A DNA stretch of 64,000 bases from Dichetophora obliterata (taxonomy: Eukaryota; Arthropoda; Insecta; Diptera; Sciomyzidae): NCBI GenBank assembly GCA_963920525.1, contig OY986436.1:7366501-7430500 (forward strand), in the 5' to 3' direction. Made by a program: the position numbers and the translations under genes. Below, piece by piece: positions 60,527 to 64,000 of the stretch (the stretch's first letter is position 1; each line of letters begins with the position of its first letter). The notes under the pieces are model-generated. The model saw only the letters and a program-made list of their open reading frames with translations. It was not told where the DNA came from and ran no database searches.

Positions 60527-61131
60527 TAATGGTGAGAGGACTTCGTTTTTGATAGCCGAATTGTGGAGGGGTCATAACAGCGACTTTTGCGATGGCGAGA
60601 GGAACTCGGTTTTGACAGCCGAATTGTGGAGGGGTCATAACAGCGCCTTTTGCAATGGTGAGAGGAATTCGGTTTTGACAGCCGAATTGTGGAGGGGTCA
60701 TAACAGCACCTTTTGCGATGGTGAGAGGAATTCAGTTTTGACAGTCGAATTGTGGAGGGGTCATAACAGCGGCTTTTGCGATGGCGAGAGGAATTCGGTT
60801 TTGACAGCCGAATTGTAGAGGGGTCATAACAGCGCCTTTTGCGATGGTGAGAGGAATTCAGTTTTGACAGCCGAATTGTGGAGGGGTCATAACAGCACCT
60901 TTTGCGATGGTGAGAGGAATTCAGTTTTGACAGCCGAATTGTGGAGGGGTCATAACAGCGCCTTTTGCGATGGTGAGAGGAATTCGGTTTTGACAGCCGA
61001 ATTGTGGAGGGGTCATAACAGCACCTTTTGCGATGGTGAAAGGAATTCGGTTTTGACAGTCGAATTGTGGAGGGGTCATAACAGCGCCTTTTGCGATGGT
61101 GAGAGGAATTCGGTTTTGATAGCCATAAATC
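60527..61131 (+). repeat. 63-bp tandem repeat, nine and a half units
   Basis: Units start (G/A)ATGG(T/C)GAGAGGAA at 60527, 60590, 60653, 60716, 60779, 60842, 60905, 60968, 61031 and a partial at 61094. Each contains GTTTTGACAG(C/T)CGAATTGTGG and GGGGTCATAACAGC. Length is constant, so copies are open in frame: a 21-residue repeat (core ELWRGHNS.FCDGERNSVLTA). One unit (60779) has TAG for TGG, splitting the frame. Probably satellite DNA rather than a gene. Confidence 0.93.
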
Positions 61132-61865
61132 CTTATGTTGAGGTTGTCAGAACTTTTTCTATTTAAGCTACTTACCTCCGCGCTTTTAAGGTTATCACCA
61201 ATTTCTTAATGCCGTTTGCTTAATAAAAGTGTTATTTTTAAATATTTTTTAAATTTTTAGTTCAAATCATTTGAAAAAATATTACTTTTTTGATCAAATA
61301 AATATAAAATTTTAATTGTTCATAGAACTTTACAAACTATTTTTTTAAAATTTTTTTTTATGGAACTTTAAAAATTCCATATTATAAACGACAAACCATT
61401 AGCATGCATCTGAAACATGCTTACAAATAGTTTTAGACAATGGAATTGTAAAATAGTCCATGCCTTTTCCAATACAATTGGCATAATAATGATTATCAAA
61501 GTAAAGCGATTATGAAAGTAAATACCGATTAACTTTAAAAACGATTTTTTTAATATTTGCCAACAAGCATGCAAATCCAAAACTAAAATGGAGAAATTTG
61601 TCTTTTGTGGTTTTAGTGTCTTCAGTAAAAGTGTGAAAACCGTATTGAGGCCGTATTGGAGTTTCTCTACATGCAAGATTTAAAAGTTGGTGGCAGTAGC
61701 CACAATACTGAATGTATCACAACTGTAACCACAGCTCTTATTTTCAAAAGACCCTCAACATAATTTTTGTTTGTTTTTATTATTATTGCAGATTCAATTA
61801 GGGCTATGAGAGCTCTCATAAAGCGCTTGCAATAAACTTTCAGCTAAGGTGACTTCATTTCATAT
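61132..61865. other. Flank of the satellite within the LINE insert
   Basis: Apart from the inverted partner TGAGGTTGTCA near 61139, this AT-rich stretch shows no gene or repeat. A 102-codon minus-strand frame (61368-61676) has no recognisable domain. Confidence 0.4.
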
Positions 61866-62150
61866 GTAATAACCAGGGAAGACAATTATATGCAAATGCA
61901 TATAATATATGCTTTTGCATATTTGGACGTTTTGTTAATAATTTTGCATATTTATAACGATTGTGCTTATTTGTGCATATTTTTACATATTTTTAACTTT
62001 TCGAACAGATTTTAGCTTGTAATCGGGGAAATTTTGATACTTTCTTCACATCTGGCAACATTGTAATTTCTTTGATATTATATATATTTATAAAGAGATA
62101 TTATATTATATTATATATGTATAAAAAATATTTTGTTTAAAAACTCACAG

Positions 62151-62333
62151 ACAATGGATCCATACGCCGAAAGTCTCCTTCCGAACGAAGTCCCTTATTT
62201 TAAATGGTGCCCAACTACATCCTGCGATGTCGAGCGGTCTTTCTCACAATACAAAACATTGTTGGCTGAAAATCGTAGAAAATTTATTTTTGATAATATA
62301 AAAATGCATTTAATTGTTCAGTGTAATCGCTGA
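62151..62333 (+). pseudogene. hAT transposase C-terminal dimerisation domain fragment
   Basis: About 60 residues: a PNEVPYFKWCP phrase followed by SCDVERSFSQYKTLL, NRRKF and HLIVQCNR, then TGA. This is the C-terminal dimerisation motif (xxxVERxFSxxK). An ACTCACAG upstream of it could be the acceptor of a lost intron. No catalytic residues remain, so it cannot be a working transposase. Confidence 0.8.
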
Positions 62334-62404
62334 ATGCAATACACTGTTTTTGCTATAAGCACCATATAAAATAATGGACTTCGTCCGGAAGGAGACTTTT
62401 GGCA
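62166..62404. repeat. 45-bp inverted repeat around the hAT fragment
   Basis: Arm 62166-62210 (contains AGTCTCCTTCCGAACGAAGT) and arm 62359-62404 are inverted copies with about five differences. The 148-bp loop holds the conserved part of the hAT domain. A transcript through it would form a long hairpin. Confidence 0.85.
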
Positions 62405-62772
62405 TTGGCTTCGAGCTACCAAACAAAATATTCATTAAATGATTAAAATAGAATTAAATTTTTACTTTATAATTACAATTAAAATTTATTTAAACTGAAA
62501 TATTTACTTTTACGCCCTGAAAGGGCTATTGTTTTGTTTTTTTTATGAACTATTGAATAAAATTTTGAATAATAAAACTCCGACTTCGTCATTTTTCGTG
62601 CTTATTTGATGGCATATTTTGCCATTTTTTAGAGCATATTAGCATACTTATTTTAGATTTTTTCGTGCATATTTCTGTCTTCCCTGGTAATAACTCTTGT
62701 ATGGCTACTACAGCCTCATCTTTTTCATGGCAGACGTGTACGAAGTTCAATAATTCCAATTAATAATGAGTG

Positions 62773-63313
62773 TTGGACAACAATTTGCGTTTCAGCTTAC
62801 ATTATGATAAAATTGTATCTAGGGCCAGCAAACTACTCGGTTTTATAAAACGGCGTGCAAAAGAGTTCAAAAATGTTTGGGTCACGAAGGCATTATACTG
62901 CGCGTTAGTGCGCCCTATTCTTGAATATGGATGCATTATTTGGAATCCTGCTTTCGAATCACACAGTGAAAGACTTGAATCTATTCAAAAGCAATTTCTG
63001 CTTTTTGCGCTTAGGGACACGTATAATTAGGGACCTTATATATTGCTTAGGGACAACACCTATAATGTTGATAGCGAGTATATATCAAATAAGATACGAT
63101 TTAATGACCCAATCAGACGTACACGGCATACACGACTATTAAATGAATATCAACATCACACTGTCTACGCAAGAAATGATAAATAGGTGCTGTAGAGAGT
63201 TCAATAATATCAACGAGTACTATTCACCCCCTATGTCTAAATTAACTTTTAAGAAAAATCTTTCCAAGTCCCTATTTCCGTCATTATACCTTCTTTCAAG
63301 CAACCTGGTTTGA
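62773..63313 (+). pseudogene. LINE ORF2 C-terminus (after the insertion)
   Basis: Continues the polymerase at 60354: LDNNLRFSLHYDKIVSRASK, then LLGFIKRRAKEF, LYCALVRPILEYGCIIWNP and ESIQKQFLLFALR. A frameshift follows at about 63018; the tail resumes as INRCCREFNNINEYYSPP and ends with TGA at 63311-63313. A 3' UTR of about 430 bp follows. Confidence 0.85.
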
Positions 63314-63747
63314 AATCTTAATCTATAATTAAGCATGCCCTGTCCAAATCTTTTTCCCTACTAAAAGCCCAATAATCCTGCGCTCTTCATTTATTGTCCT
63401 TTTAGACATTAAGAATTAAATGCTAAGATACTAAATAGCCAGTCCAATTCCCTATTCCCTTCTCAGATCTCTCCTATTCTTATCAAATAAAATTCTTAGC
63501 TATACTTCTATGTATAAAATATGTTAGCATGTAAGTTCCTTTTCTTTTTTTTTCTTTTCTCCTTTTCTTTTTGACGTGCTTTGAATTCATGTCGATCAGG
63601 TGGGCGGATTACGCCCACATCGATTTGCATATCTTCGAACACCAAAACAAGGAAATGGGAGAAAGAAAAAAAAAAAGAAAAAAAAAATAAACAAACCTGT
63701 TAGAATAAGTAAATTGCCTTGCTTGGCCAATAAATAAATAAATAAAA
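63314..63747 (+). other. LINE 3' UTR and AATAAATAAA tail
   Basis: Non-coding, with T- and A-rich tracts (63541-63570, 63661-63690) and a tandem AAATAA-type tail at 63727-63747 directly against the resumed target repeat. Confidence 0.75.
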
Positions 63748-63794
63748 ATGTTCAGCCTGAAAGTATGCACAGAAAATATATTTGACTTACTTAT
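63748..63794 (-). repeat. GCATACTTTCAGGCTGAAC repeat, right half of LINE target
   Basis: ATGTTCAGCCTGAAAGTATGCACAG and GAAAATATATTTGA match the reverse complement of about 34645-34690, continuing the unit cut at 57897. Confidence 0.75.
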
Positions 63795-64000
63795 CAATGC
63801 AGAGCAAAAAGACACTCGTGGAAGAAATTCTACTTAAACATAGAAAAAACTGCGGACACAGCAAGGCTCAGGAAGCTACTCTCAAAGCAGCCCTACATTC
63901 AGAGCCAGCTACGCAAAGACAATGGCCAGTGGACGGAGTACAGTCAGGAATCTTTCGAGGTGCTTTTAAAGGCGCATTTTCCTGGCTGTACCGAAGCTCC
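63795..64000 (+). pseudogene. Second LINE ORF2 fragment, running off the window
   Basis: The frame open from 63786 reads SWKKFYLNIEKTADTARLRK, then LRKDNGQWTEYSQESFEVLL and AHFPGC, which is the linker between endonuclease and reverse transcriptase in R1/I/Jockey-type LINEs (the HFPG phrase is typical). It belongs to a different family from the LINE at 57898-63747. It continues past 64000, so whether it is intact is unknown; its left edge abuts the GCTGAAC repeat, so it is 5'-truncated or its upstream part was replaced. Confidence 0.7.

Larger units (their letters stand above)
61874..62686 (+). mobile_element. Non-autonomous hAT element, 813 bp
   Basis: Ends CAGGGAAGACA and TGTCTTCCCTG are perfect inverted copies flanked by the 8-bp duplication GTAATAAC at 61866-61873 and 62687-62694. 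Both ends are rich in TGCATAT/ATGCAC words. It retains only the last coding part of a hAT transposase (62151-62333) and an internal inverted duplication. Confidence 0.95.
60355..62772. mobile_element. 2.4-kb insertion in the LINE, carrying a 63-bp satellite
   Basis: Removing 60355-62772 restores the LINE reading frame (GTC TTG GAC: V-L-D). The insert begins CACTCA and ends TGAGTG, and TT flanks both sides (60353-60354, 62773-62774), hinting at short inverted ends with a 2-bp duplication, a style seen in CACTA-type elements. Near its left an outer inverted pair, TTTTGACAACCTCA (about 60494) and TGAGGTTGTCA (about 61139), brackets the satellite. A hAT MITE is nested at 61874-62686. No transposase is seen. 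Confidence 0.65.
57898..63747 (+). mobile_element. CR1/Jockey-type LINE, interrupted and decayed
   Basis: Order: possible end of ORF1 (57898-57975), endonuclease, reverse transcriptase, insertion 60355-62772, polymerase C-terminus, 3' UTR and an AATAAATAAATAAA tail (63727-63747). Its limits follow from the split repeat at 57897/63748. Frameshifts, stops and the insertion disable it. The 5' end is truncated within ORF1. Confidence 0.88.

Noticed and set aside
60495..61166. Two plus-strand proteins with a 21-residue repeat, and a CRISPR-like look to the regular units
   Set aside because: Units are contiguous with no variable spacers, so it is not CRISPR; the frames follow from the 63-bp period and one unit has a stop.

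Overview
The window looks like repeat-dominated DNA from a higher fly (Brachycera, perhaps a calyptrate). It is very AT-rich. The two spliced transposase genes have introns of 62-63 bp, as in flies. It carries mauritiana-type mariners, a decayed retrocopy of ribosomal protein S21 that looks insect-like, and the CA/GT and CAACAA-type microsatellites usual in flies. The species is inference. I found no intact host protein-coding gene, no rRNA and no convincing functional tRNA; almost everything recognisable is a transposable element (TE), a TE fragment or a tandem repeat.

Layout. 1-1600: AT-rich DNA, the right part a diverged copy of a TE seen again further on. 1711-4697: a nearly perfect AAAAC pentanucleotide array. 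6390-10140 and 12695-14084: two opposite-facing copies of one large MITE-like element (termini CCCAGCAAACC, 2-bp AT/TA duplications, clusters of CGATATCG palindromes, a tRNA-like 3' half); the first copy is split by a 2.4-kb insertion. 14.4-20.8 kb: a series of unrelated local tandem repeats plus a transposase scrap. 22059-24181: a TIR element. 24797-25069: RpS21 pseudogene. 26904-28798: a decayed hAT transposon with two MITEs inside it. 29149-31740: a 62-bp hairpin-containing satellite into which a pogo/Tigger element (29384-31603) with an apparently intact spliced transposase gene has inserted.

36331-40753 is a nested stack: a hAT-like shell with a pogo-like element, a 5'-truncated LINE and two nearly identical mariners in inverted orientation; each mariner transposase is disabled by a single, different stop codon. 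42383-45413 is a Transib element, the superfamily related to RAG1. Its ends read CACAGTG/CACTGTG, it has a 5-bp duplication CGTCT, and nonamer-like motifs lie at about 22 and 11 bp, closely resembling V(D)J recombination signals; its transposase gene is broken. 46983-54558 holds a palindromic MITE, local arrays and a PIF/Harbinger-like foldback made of mirrored tandem repeats. 57898-63747 is a CR1/Jockey-type LINE inserted in an older repeat. It is interrupted by a 2.4-kb element carrying a 63-bp satellite, and that element is itself interrupted by a hAT MITE. The last 200 bases begin another LINE that runs off the window.

There is no operon-like gene cooperation here. The value of the window is its TE stratigraphy: several insertions are datable relative to one another by target-site duplications that can be read directly.
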